Of a stretch of DNA of 64,000 bases, positions 51,553-59,005 are shown in pieces. Each line of letters begins with the position of its first letter. Positions within the stretch are counted from its first letter, which is position 1. The stretch lies in NCBI GenBank assembly GCA_900771085.1, contig CAAGMR010000024.1, positions 1 through 64,000 of the forward strand, given 5' to 3'. The position numbers and the translations under genes are program-made. The notes beneath the pieces were generated by a model. It had not been told where the DNA came from, made no database searches, and worked only from the letters and a program-made list of their open reading frames with translations. Source of the stretch: Clostridia bacterium (GTDB lineage Bacteria > Bacillota > Clostridia > Oscillospirales > Acutalibacteraceae).

Positions 51553-52764
51553 ATGACAGCTAACATTCCTGAGAATTCCGAGTTTACCAATATTCCATAC
51601 GGTAAACTTGGTATTATCGCAATGAAGGGCACAGAAGAAATCGCAGCCAAAATTGACAAGTACATAGTACAGTGGAGAAAAGAGAACGTTCATCAGGTAG
51701 ACCTTGCAGGCTATGTTAAGGATTCTTATCTCATCGAGTATTCAGCACCTCGTTTCTCATCAGGTGAAGCAAAGGCTGTTCTCAACCAGACAGTTCGCGG
51801 CTACGACATCTTCATCATCGTTGATGTTTTCAACTATTCCGTTAAGTACAAGATGTACGGCATGCAGGTTCCAATGAGCCCGGATGATCACTACAGTGAC
51901 ATCAAGCGCATTATCTCCGCTATCGGTGGTAAGGCAGCAAGAGTTACAGTAGTAATGCCTATGCTTTATGAAGGCAGACAGCACAGAAAGACAGCAAGAG
52001 AATCTCTTGACTGTGCAATGGCTATTCAGGAACTCATCGGACTCGGTGTAGACAGCATCCTTACAGTTGATGCTCACGACCCACGTGTTTGCAACGCAAT
52101 TCCATTCAACGGTTTTGAAAACCTTTCCCCTATTTACCAGAATATCAAGGCTCTCATCAAGTCAAACCCTGATATCAGACTCGACAAGGACAGCATCATG
52201 GTCGTATCACCTGACGAAGGCGGTATGAACAGAGCAATGCGTTATGCAACAGCTCTCGGTGTTGATCTCGGTATGTTCTACAAGCGTCGTGACTATACTC
52301 GCATCGTTGACGGACGTAACCCTATCATCGCTCATGAATTCCTTGGTTCAAACATTGAAGGCAAAGACGTTATCGTTGTTGACGATATGATTTCATCAGG
52401 TGAATCAATGCTTGACGTTGGTAAGAAGCTTAAGGCTCTCGGCGCTAAAAACATTTATGTTTTCGCTTCCTTCGGTCTCTTCACAAACGGACTTGAAATC
52501 TTCGATGAAGCTTACAAGCTTGGAAACATCAAGCAGATTGTCTGCACAAACCTCATCTACAGAACACCTGATCTCCTTTCCCGTGAGTGGTATGTAGACG
52601 TTGATATGTCAAAGTTCCTTGCATTCGTAATCGACGCAATCAACCATGACGTATCCATCGGACCTCTCCTTGATTCAACAACCAAGATCAATGCAATCCT
52701 TGCTAAACACGACAAGGATCTCGCTGAAAACGGAGAAACTCAGCTTAGCATGGAAAATATGTAA
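51553..52764 (+). CDS. prs: Ribose-phosphate pyrophosphokinase
   Basis: Prs makes PRPP from ribose-5-phosphate and ATP for purine, pyrimidine, histidine and tryptophan synthesis. The 403-residue protein is longer than the classical 315-residue enzyme and belongs to the longer variant common in Lachnospiraceae, with inserts near the N-terminus and the C-terminal 60 residues. The PRPP loop VIVVDDMISSGESM is clear, as is VDAHDPRVCNAI (nucleotide-binding region). GGGGGA lies upstream of the ATG at 51553; an upstream in-frame ATG at 51520 is less likely. It is divergent from the ATPase operon and ends in a strong terminator. Confidence 0.93.
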   Translation: MTANIPENSEFTNIPYGKLGIIAMKGTEEIAAKIDKYIVQWRKENVHQVDLAGYVKDSYLIEYSAPRFSSGEAKAVLNQTVRGYDIFIIVDVFNYSVKYKMYGMQVPMSPDDHYSDIKRIISAIGGKAARVTVVMPMLYEGRQHRKTARESLDCAMAIQELIGLGVDSILTVDAHDPRVCNAIPFNGFENLSPIYQNIKALIKSNPDIRLDKDSIMVVSPDEGGMNRAMRYATALGVDLGMFYKRRDYTRIVDGRNPIIAHEFLGSNIEGKDVIVVDDMISSGESMLDVGKKLKALGAKNIYVFASFGLFTNGLEIFDEAYKLGNIKQIVCTNLIYRTPDLLSREWYVDVDMSKFLAFVIDAINHDVSIGPLLDSTTKINAILAKHDKDLAENGETQLSMENM

Positions 52765-52788
52765 TCAATCCCCTTGATTAATAGACAA

Positions 52789-52819
52789 AGGCACCGGACA
52801 AAAGTCCGGTGCCTTTTTT
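52789..52819 (+). terminator. Intrinsic terminator of prs
   Basis: A 9-bp GC-rich stem (52790-52798 with 52805-52813), six-base loop and six T after it. The convergent gene ends two bases further. Confidence 0.93.
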
Positions 52820-52820
52820 G

Positions 52821-53522
52821 TTATTCCCCTATAATCTCCCACGCGGTCAAAATACCGAGCAGTCTGGAATCTTTCTGTCCATTCTCGGTAACGAAAACCA
52901 TTCCTATGTGCTTTCCGTTATCGTTATAGCTGTCAAACATTTCAGACAGCTTGTAAACGCTGCATCTGCTGTTTACAAAAAGATATGTTTCGGTTTCACT
53001 TGAACCAAAGCCTGTGTAATCTCTGATACCTGCAAATGTGAGTCCGTCTTCGATAACTGCTTTTTCAGAATTTGTAAGAATTCTGAGAAGTGCGTTCTCA
53101 CTGAAGACACCAACTACCTTTCCATCTTCAATAACAGGGATATGGGTATAGTTGTTATTTGCCATTTCCTTCATCTTAACGAGAACATTGTCATCAGTAG
53201 ATGCAACTAAAACCCGCTCGCGAGGAATGAAAACATCGCTCACCTTTTTCGGGTGCATAACCCGCTCCGAAACATCGTCGAGAAGCGTGAGCATGGCATC
53301 GGTTACCTCAACCGAAAACTTATCGTCTATCTTTGGTCTGTGCGAAAGAAGATTGCGTACATCCCTGCAATAGTCCAGCTCTGTTCTTATTGACATAAAC
53401 TCCGGCTGATTTCTGAGGCAATTGATTGCCGAATCAGAAGCCTGGAGATTGTATTCCTGTCTTATATGCTCTTCGAGTTTTCTGAACTTATCAAGATACT
53501 GTTCATTCTTTGATGCAGACAT
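52821..53522 (-). CDS. CBS-domain protein with N-terminal HEPN-like helical domain
   Basis: The 233-residue protein has two parts. Residues 1-75 are helical and contain RNLLSH (56-61), which fits the RNxxxH (Rx4-6H) motif of HEPN nucleases. Residues 85-233 hold a pair of CBS domains (VLVASTDDNVLVKMKEM, THIPVIEDGKVVGVFSENALLRI, then a second, divergent one ending LLGILTAWEIIGE), which usually bind adenine nucleotides. This suggests a nucleotide-gated RNA-acting or binding protein. The HEPN call rests on one motif and helical look. It ends two bases from the prs terminator and is followed upstream by DUF1653. Confidence 0.65.
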   Translation of the reverse strand: MSASKNEQYLDKFRKLEEHIRQEYNLQASDSAINCLRNQPEFMSIRTELDYCRDVRNLLSHRPKIDDKFSVEVTDAMLTLLDDVSERVMHPKKVSDVFIPRERVLVASTDDNVLVKMKEMANNNYTHIPVIEDGKVVGVFSENALLRILTNSEKAVIEDGLTFAGIRDYTGFGSSETETYLFVNSRCSVYKLSEMFDSYNDNGKHIGMVFVTENGQKDSRLLGILTAWEIIGE

Positions 53523-53531
53523 AAATCCTCC

Positions 53532-53759
53532 TTAATCTTCCACTTTTGCAAAGCGAAGCATTTCCTGTCCATTTACCACGACAGTTTCGTTCCACATGTA
53601 AGCAGGTCTTACCCAGAGTCCTCCGTCTCCGTATAGTGCCTTGTAAACCACCATTGTTTCCTCTGTTTCAGAGTGACGCGCCAGACCTAAAACCTCATAG
53701 AAGTTTCCTTTGTAATGACGGTATTTTCCCGGTCTGATGTCATATGTAATACTGTCCAT
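53532..53759 (-). CDS. DUF1653 domain protein
   Basis: The 75-residue protein is almost a single DUF1653 domain: GKYRHYKGNFYEVLGLARHSETEE then YKALYGDGGLWVRP. Its function is unknown; it is a small beta-barrel-like fold. A start at 53774 would add five residues. It lies 9 bp after the HEPN-CBS gene start and overlaps the end of the next gene upstream. Confidence 0.85.
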   Translation of the reverse strand: MDSITYDIRPGKYRHYKGNFYEVLGLARHSETEETMVVYKALYGDGGLWVRPAYMWNETVVVNGQEMLRFAKVED

Positions 53760-54504
53760 ATTGTTTCTTTCCATCCTCTATTCTTATGTCCCGGAAATAC
53801 GGGCTCAAAATATCAAAAATGTTATCGTCCATTGTGCCGTATCCTCGCGGATACTGCAGCTTTGTTCCGTTGTCAAATTCCACTATGTAACTTACAGGTG
53901 CATCGCTCTCTATGATGAACTCATCATATTCATCACAGAGTTCCATAAAGCTGCAGAGCTGTCCGGTTACTTCGCACCATTTATCAGTGCCTGTCTTCTT
54001 CTCATTGATTATACGCTTTTCACCATCAGCGTGCTCAACAATTTTCTTTATTGAATGCTCTGAAAAATGATATTCAGGTGATGACGAACGCCCGTCAAAC
54101 ATAAAGAGCTCCGGCATCCCCAGGGTTTCCCTGGCAACAGACGATAAACCGGATAGACTGCCATTCCCCATTATTCCGGTATGACGTTTTTCACTGCCAT
54201 CGGAGTACTTTATGAAAAGCTTCCAGTGACCGTCATCCGGTGTCCGTTTTCTTTCACCCGGCTCGCCTAGTTCTCTCATAATCCGGCTTATGAGTTTATT
54301 GGCCACCTCTTCTTTCATCCTAAACCTGCGCTCCTGTCCATGGGCAGGCAAACGCTCAACGGATGTCTTATATGAAGTAAAGAAAACCATGCCTTTTGCC
54401 GTAACTGAAAGATGCTGCTCATAGCAGATACCCGGCTTCAGCCTCTCATTTTCTTTTTTAATATTGGAAACAAGAGTTATCCTGTTTATCTCGCAACACT
54501 GCAA
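53740..54504 (-). CDS. Hypothetical protein
   Basis: I do not recognise this protein. It is 254-257 residues, charged, soluble, without signal or TM segment. Residues 90-150 contain KLFIKYSDGSEKRHTG, which looks like a beta-hairpin of a sensory or carbohydrate-related domain; a second similar stretch, SYIVEFDNGTKLQYPRG, lies near 220, suggesting an internal duplication. The start is unclear: TTG at 54504 is preceded by GAGGTG at good distance, and GTG at 54513 is the alternative. It overlaps the DUF1653 gene by 20-35 bp, so the two are probably co-translated. Confidence 0.6.
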   Translation of the reverse strand: MQCCEINRITLVSNIKKENERLKPGICYEQHLSVTAKGMVFFTSYKTSVERLPAHGQERRFRMKEEVANKLISRIMRELGEPGERKRTPDDGHWKLFIKYSDGSEKRHTGIMGNGSLSGLSSVARETLGMPELFMFDGRSSSPEYHFSEHSIKKIVEHADGEKRIINEKKTGTDKWCEVTGQLCSFMELCDEYDEFIIESDAPVSYIVEFDNGTKLQYPRGYGTMDDNIFDILSPYFRDIRIEDGKKQYGQYYI

Positions 54505-54557
54505 GAGTATCACCTCAACAGTATTTTAACATTTTTTAAGCTAAACTTTAAGTTTGA

Positions 54558-54566
54558 TGTTATAAT
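54558..54566 (+). promoter_or_regulatory. Extended -10 promoter of the small plus-strand gene
   Basis: TGTTATAAT with perfect TATAAT at 54561-54566 and no good -35; it is placed 33 bp before the ATG, divergent from the gene that ends (starts) at 54504. Confidence 0.6.
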
Positions 54567-54598
54567 GCAATTGTAGATTGAATTGGGAGGCATCAACT

Positions 54599-55051
54599 AT
54601 GCTCTATACTTTCAAATTTGACAAAAAAGAATACAAACTCGAAGACAAATCCGGAAAGGACATCTGCAAGGCAAAGCTTAAGGATCACAAGCTCCTCCGT
54701 CCGGATGAGTTCGAGTTCAAGAATAAGGTAGCTGATACCAAAGAAACACATGATATCGGTAAGACAACAGCTCTTACAGTTAACTGGAAATTTACCGATA
54801 ACTCATCTCAGGACATTCCTCTTTCTCACTCAATCACTTTTGACGGCGAGAACATCTGGCAGTTCATTGAAGATAAAGGTTATACCTTCTCTTCCGCTTC
54901 AGCAGACGGCAAAGATGTATACACCGTAAAACAGAACGGCAATAAGGTAGCAACCATTACATGGGGTAAGAAACCTGAGGTTGAGACAGATCTTGACGAT
55001 CCTTACATGGTCTTCATCATCTGCTTCGCCATTGCAAAAATATCCGAATAA
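54599..55051 (+). CDS. Hypothetical small protein
   Basis: No function can be given. The 150-residue protein starts LYTFKFDKKEYKLEDKSGKD and is beta-rich; the C-terminal hydrophobic segment PYMVFIICFAIAKI may pack against a membrane. This pattern resembles the LURP-one/scramblase-like (tubby-type) fold, but the resemblance is weak. ATG at 54599 is supported by GGGAGG eight bases before. It is monocistronic with its own promoter and a strong terminator. Confidence 0.7.
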   Translation: MLYTFKFDKKEYKLEDKSGKDICKAKLKDHKLLRPDEFEFKNKVADTKETHDIGKTTALTVNWKFTDNSSQDIPLSHSITFDGENIWQFIEDKGYTFSSASADGKDVYTVKQNGNKVATITWGKKPEVETDLDDPYMVFIICFAIAKISE

Positions 55052-55055
55052 GACA

Positions 55056-55087
55056 AAAGCGCTCACCTTTCGGTGAGCGCTTTTTTT
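55056..55087. terminator. Bidirectional intrinsic terminator
   Basis: A 12-bp stem (55056-55067 with 55072-55083) with loop TTTC, T-run on the plus strand and a shorter one on the minus strand. It serves the plus-strand orphan gene and trpB, which converge. Confidence 0.92.
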
Positions 55088-55101
55088 GAGGGCAAATTTA
55101 T

Positions 55102-56478
55102 TTATTCAGCAACCTTTGGGAGATTTGCAACAGATGCTGCAATTTCCTCATCTGTAGGGATGTAGTCTGTCATCTTGCCATCGTGGAATGCTTCATAAGC
55201 ATACATATCGAAGTAACCTGTACCTGTAAGACCAAATACGATTGTCTTTTCTTCGCCTGTTTCCTTGCACTTAAGAGCTTCATCAATAGCAACTTTAATA
55301 GCGTGTGAGCTTTCAGGCGCAGGAAGGATACCTTCAACGCGAGCGAATTCTTCAGCAGCCTTGAATACTTCTGTCTGTTCAACAGAAACAGCTTCCATAA
55401 GACCATCATGGTAAAGCTGTGAAAGAGTTGTGCTCATACCGTGGAATCTGAGTCCGCCTGCATGGTTTGGTGAAGGAATGAAGCCGCTGCCAAGTGTATA
55501 CATCTTAGCGAGTGGGCAAATCATACCTGTGTCGCAGAAGTCATATGCATATGTGCCGCGAGTAAAGCTTGGGCATGATGCAGGTTCAACAGCGATGATT
55601 CTGTAATCAGCTTCTCCTCTGAGCTTCTGGCCCATGAATGGAGAGATAAGACCACCAAGGTTTGAACCGCCGCCTGCGCAGCCGATGATGATGTCAGCCT
55701 TCTCGCCAACCTTATCAAGAGCAGCCTTTGCTTCAAGACCGATAACTGACTGATGAAGAAGAACCTGGTTAAGTACGCTACCTAAAACATAACGGTAACC
55801 TTCTGTCTGTGTAGCAACTTCAACTGCTTCTGAGATTGCGCAGCCGAGAGAACCGGTTGTACCCGGATGCTCAGCAAGAATCTTCTTACCTACTTCTGTA
55901 TCCATTGATGGAGAAGGTGTAACAGATGCGCCGTATGTTCTCATTACTTCACGGCGGAATGGCTTCTGCTCATAAGAAACCTTAACCATGTAAACCTTAC
56001 AGTCAAGTTCAAGATAAGAACAAGCCATTGAAAGAGCTGTACCCCACTGGCCTGCGCCTGTTTCTGTAGTTACGCCCTTAAGGCCCTGCTTCTTTGCATA
56101 GTAAGCCTGAGCGATAGCTGAGTTAAGCTTATGGCTTCCTGATGTGTTGTTACCTTCAAATTTGTAGTAAATCTTTGCAGGTGTGCCAAGCTTCTTTTCA
56201 AGGCAATAAGCACGAACAAGTGGAGATGGTCTGTACATCTTGTAGAAATCACGGATTTCTTCAGGAATTGGAATATAAGGTGTTGTATCGTCGAGTTCCT
56301 GATCAACAAGTTCTTCACAGAATACGCCGGATAACTCTTCCTTAGTCATAGGCTGGCCGGTGCCCGGATTAAGAAGTGGTGCAGGCTTGTTAGTCATGTC
56401 TGCACGCATGTTATACCACTCTGTAGGCATTTCTGCTTCGTCGAGATAAATTTTGTAAGGGATTTTGTTTTCTGCCAT
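55102..56478 (-). CDS. trpB: Tryptophan synthase beta chain, TrpB2 type
   Basis: TrpB condenses indole with serine using PLP. The 458-residue protein is the longer TrpB2 class: it has the N-terminal EWYNMRADM, RPSPLVRA, the PLP Lys117 in SGSHKLNSA, TGAGQWGTALS, the phosphate loop GCAGGGSNLGG, and the serine-site EGILPAPESSHA. TrpB2 is thought to act apart from TrpA, often salvaging indole. No other trp gene is near. Expression is controlled by the tryptophan T-box upstream; terminator lies behind. Confidence 0.94.
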   Translation of the reverse strand: MAENKIPYKIYLDEAEMPTEWYNMRADMTNKPAPLLNPGTGQPMTKEELSGVFCEELVDQELDDTTPYIPIPEEIRDFYKMYRPSPLVRAYCLEKKLGTPAKIYYKFEGNNTSGSHKLNSAIAQAYYAKKQGLKGVTTETGAGQWGTALSMACSYLELDCKVYMVKVSYEQKPFRREVMRTYGASVTPSPSMDTEVGKKILAEHPGTTGSLGCAISEAVEVATQTEGYRYVLGSVLNQVLLHQSVIGLEAKAALDKVGEKADIIIGCAGGGSNLGGLISPFMGQKLRGEADYRIIAVEPASCPSFTRGTYAYDFCDTGMICPLAKMYTLGSGFIPSPNHAGGLRFHGMSTTLSQLYHDGLMEAVSVEQTEVFKAAEEFARVEGILPAPESSHAIKVAIDEALKCKETGEEKTIVFGLTGTGYFDMYAYEAFHDGKMTDYIPTDEEIAASVANLPKVAE

Positions 56479-56511
56479 TGGTAATCTTTCCTTTCATTTT
56501 GTGTGACAAAT

Positions 56512-56776
56512 AAAAAAATCCTGTCCCTGCATTTCTGCTGGGACAGGATGTGAATACTTTCCTGCGGTGCCACCCGGCTTGACGTTTTAACGCCCGCTTT
56601 GCGCATACTATCATATGCAGACTTTTATTAACGGGGAGTCATGCCCCGGCTCACATACTATAATTTCTGCTCGCCCTCAGAAGCCCATTCAGAACCGGCT
56701 TTCCTGTTGCGATTCCACCATCCGCAACTCTCTGTAAGAAAAGGAACAGTACTTACTTACTCTTCTTCTACGGTTT
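56512..56776 (-). promoter_or_regulatory. T-box riboswitch leader, tryptophan specifier
   Basis: Read on the minus strand the leader shows stem I with specifier TGG (56685-56687) in a GAATGGGC context, and the T-box sequence GGGTGGCACCGCAGG (56562-56576). The terminator stem (56518-56527 with 56540-56549) and a T-run (56512-56518) follow. Uncharged tRNA-Trp is expected to stabilise the antiterminator and switch on trpB. This explains most of the 337-bp gene-free stretch. Confidence 0.95.
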
Positions 56777-56782
56777 AGTAGT

Positions 56783-56811
56783 AGTTTACTAGGCTAAAGC
56801 GTTTTTGTCAA
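56783..56811 (-). promoter_or_regulatory. Promoter of trpB leader
   Basis: TTGACA (56806-56811, perfect) and TAAACT (56783-56788), 17 bp apart on the minus strand. It lies four bases after the stop codon of the upstream gene. Confidence 0.82.
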
Positions 56812-56815
56812 CTAC

Positions 56816-58255
56816 TTAAAGATGTTTTTTTATGTATTCCGGCTCAGGATCCTTGTCATCGAAGACATTACGGATTTTTCTCTTAAGTCTGAGCTTAAGG
56901 ACTTTCGGCTGTCTCTTTATACGATTCCACTCTTCAATGGCCTCTTCCCTGTTCTGTGGAAGCGGTCTGCCGTCCGGTGTGAGACCCTTGGCTTTCTCTT
57001 TTTCAGCCCTGTAGTCCTCATCTTCCTTGAGCTGGTCTTCAATGATTGCCAGCTTTTCGGAAAGCTGCTCATCAGACATTATCGGTCTGTGCTCTCTGCC
57101 TTCAAGATCGTGAATAGCATCAAGAATAAACTTCTTGCCTTCTGCCGAAAACTCTTTGCGTTTTTCTTCTACAGGTGCAAAGTCAATATCTTCCATGCCA
57201 AGAGATGTATCCATATCATCGTCTGCCACTCTTCTGTCTTCAAGATTGAAGATGGAGAGAAGGTTGTCTATCTTGTCTCCGGCTCTCTTTCCTACAAAGA
57301 ACTGCTTCTGCATGATGATAGCGAGTACGATTTCATGGAAGGAATTTGTGAAAATGTATTCGGCATTGAGAATGTACCAGAGCCATTCCTCTACACCGAT
57401 GTCATAGATCATTCTGTGATTTACTTCCTCAGGAAGTTCACGCTTCTCATAGTCCTCGTTAAGTTCAATGAGGTCAAGGCCTTTTTCCTTTGCAAAAAGG
57501 CCGGCCTTCTGAAGAAGGCGAGGATTTTCTTCCATTACGATATATGTCAGAACGTAAGGCTTTTCAGGCGCATTCTCCGGCTTTCTGGCAAGAGAGGTAT
57601 AGAACTCCTTATCCATAAAGAAAACAGGGTCGCAAAGAACAGGAATATCAAGACCTGTAAGGTTGTCGAGTTCCTCTTTGAGACTGTTTTCGCGGACGGA
57701 GATGTAATCGAAGTCCGCAAGCCATGGAAGGATCTGCTTTTTGTCTGGAAGCTTGTACTTTGTTGCGCCTCGTGAAGGTGTGTAAGCAATTTTCTTCTTG
57801 CCATCCATACATTTGGACGCAAGCCAGAAACCTCTGTCAAAGCCCGTAATTCTGTTGCGCTTCCAGATAATATCGGTAACGCAGATGTAGCAATCAAAAT
57901 CAAGATCGCAGTCCGGCTTATCCATAAGGTTCTGGTTATAGCATTTGTCTGTTGTTTTGTAATGCTCTTTTATAAACTCGTCAAAGCGATCGAATCGCTT
58001 TTCCCTTTCGTAAAAGAGGACTCTCCACTTTTTGAGAAGTCGCTCCTGCTTATAAGGGTTGCTGTCCGGTTTGTCAATAACAGAAAACAACGGGTGTCTT
58101 ACATCGAACTTTCCAAAATAACATGGCTTGTAGTCAATGATTGTGCTGTCAATGCCGTTATCTTTCAGAAAATTCTGAAATACCATTGAATGAAGTGGTG
58201 AAGCAAAATTCAGTACCTTGGTATGCATGTTTACCGAGAGAATTCCAATTTTCAT
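56816..58255 (-). CDS. Polysaccharide pyruvyl transferase family protein
   Basis: The 479-residue protein matches the family that transfers pyruvate ketals or related groups to cell-surface polysaccharides: an N-terminal Rossmann-like domain MKIGILSV, VCDPVFF-type motif (here VLCDPVFFMDK), and IFTNSFHEIVLAI with the conserved His near the active site. The last about 120 residues are charged and helical. The gene has its own extended -10 promoter inside the hairpin at 58261-58315; its SD GAAAGG is within that hairpin stem. Acceptor sugar is unknown. No terminator separates it from the trpB promoter. Confidence 0.83.
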   Translation of the reverse strand: MKIGILSVNMHTKVLNFASPLHSMVFQNFLKDNGIDSTIIDYKPCYFGKFDVRHPLFSVIDKPDSNPYKQERLLKKWRVLFYEREKRFDRFDEFIKEHYKTTDKCYNQNLMDKPDCDLDFDCYICVTDIIWKRNRITGFDRGFWLASKCMDGKKKIAYTPSRGATKYKLPDKKQILPWLADFDYISVRENSLKEELDNLTGLDIPVLCDPVFFMDKEFYTSLARKPENAPEKPYVLTYIVMEENPRLLQKAGLFAKEKGLDLIELNEDYEKRELPEEVNHRMIYDIGVEEWLWYILNAEYIFTNSFHEIVLAIIMQKQFFVGKRAGDKIDNLLSIFNLEDRRVADDDMDTSLGMEDIDFAPVEEKRKEFSAEGKKFILDAIHDLEGREHRPIMSDEQLSEKLAIIEDQLKEDEDYRAEKEKAKGLTPDGRPLPQNREEAIEEWNRIKRQPKVLKLRLKRKIRNVFDDKDPEPEYIKKHL

Positions 58256-58260
58256 AAAAA

Positions 58261-58315
58261 AAGCCTTTCACATGGTTTTTAATACACTGTTCGTATTATA
58301 CCATGAAAAAGGCTT
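58261..58315 (-). promoter_or_regulatory. Terminator hairpin with embedded promoter
   Basis: Arms AAGCCTTT-CATGGT and ACCATG-AAAGGCTT (58261-58276 with 58300-58315) form a 14-bp stem with one small internal loop, followed by a T-run on the minus strand. It probably terminates the acyl-CoA ligase-tetR transcript. The stem and loop contain TGGTATAAT (58295-58303), an extended -10, so a new transcript would start near 58288 in the loop and lack one stem arm. Confidence 0.65.
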
Positions 58316-58331
58316 AATATAAATCTATTTG

Positions 58332-58901
58332 TTACTTCTTGAAATCGTCCATTCTGCTGTTGTAGCAGTTGATAAGAATCAGAGCTACTTCCTCTACAGG
58401 TTCTTTATAGCCTCTGCTTACCCAGAGTTTGATAATTGAAAGAATACCTGAAATAAAGAAATGGCTGATGTACTGTACGCGATGAGGCTCAGTTACATCG
58501 TAGCCTGCAAGAATCGGTCTTATCAGCAGCTCAACGAAGTTTTTATCATCGTCGAACCAGATATTAACATCCTGATTGAAGAAGGATTTTACGAAGTCAT
58601 CGTTTTCCTTTAAAACTTCAAGATAAGGAATAATCAGCTGGTTTTTGATGTCTTCCGAGCTGTTGTTGTCAACGATACTCAAACGGATTGTTGATGCCAG
58701 ATGAGCAATTGTGGCATCCTGGATTGCTTCCAGAAGATCCATAAGATTATCAAAATGAGCATAAAATGTTGAACGGTTTATTCCCGCTCTCTGACAGACC
58801 TCAGAGATACTGATATCTTCAAACTGCTTTACTCGCATTATTTCAAGCAATGCAAGAGCAAGCTTTCTCTGAGATTTGTTTTTAATACCTAACATATCCA
58901 T
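58332..58901 (-). CDS. TetR/AcrR-family transcriptional regulator
   Basis: The 189-residue protein has an N-terminal helix-turn-helix (about residues 10-55, with FEDISISEVCQRAGINRSTFYAHFDN, a typical TetR signature) and a helical ligand domain. The ATG at 58901 follows GGGAG; a GTG at 58916 is possible. It lies downstream of the acyl-CoA ligase in the same direction and so may regulate it. A perfect 10-bp inverted repeat lies 23 bp upstream. Confidence 0.9.
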   Translation of the reverse strand: MDMLGIKNKSQRKLALALLEIMRVKQFEDISISEVCQRAGINRSTFYAHFDNLMDLLEAIQDATIAHLASTIRLSIVDNNSSEDIKNQLIIPYLEVLKENDDFVKSFFNQDVNIWFDDDKNFVELLIRPILAGYDVTEPHRVQYISHFFISGILSIIKLWVSRGYKEPVEEVALILINCYNSRMDDFKK

Positions 58902-58923
58902 ATCAAATTCTCCCACACAGTTT

Positions 58924-58954
58924 AATCACCCTACACAAATAGTATAGGGTGATT
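58924..58954. promoter_or_regulatory. Probable operator palindrome upstream of tetR
   Basis: Perfect 10-bp arms AATCACCCTA and TAGGGTGATT (58924-58933 and 58945-58954) with an 11-bp centre. No T-run follows on the minus strand, so it does not look like a terminator; the centre includes a TATACT-like -10 for the tetR gene. It fits autorepression by the TetR protein. Confidence 0.6.
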
Positions 58955-59005
58955 TTCTTAAATGAGTATTAACTCACCGACATACTTGTTCTAAAAATGT
59001 GAATA

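Noticed and set aside
56822..57775. 317-codon open frame opposite the pyruvyl-transferase-like gene
   Set aside because: Antisense shadow; no SD or promoter, and the minus-strand frame matches a known family.
58924..58954. Palindrome as terminator of the acyl-CoA ligase
   Set aside because: No T-run follows on the minus strand, and a better hairpin terminator exists behind tetR.
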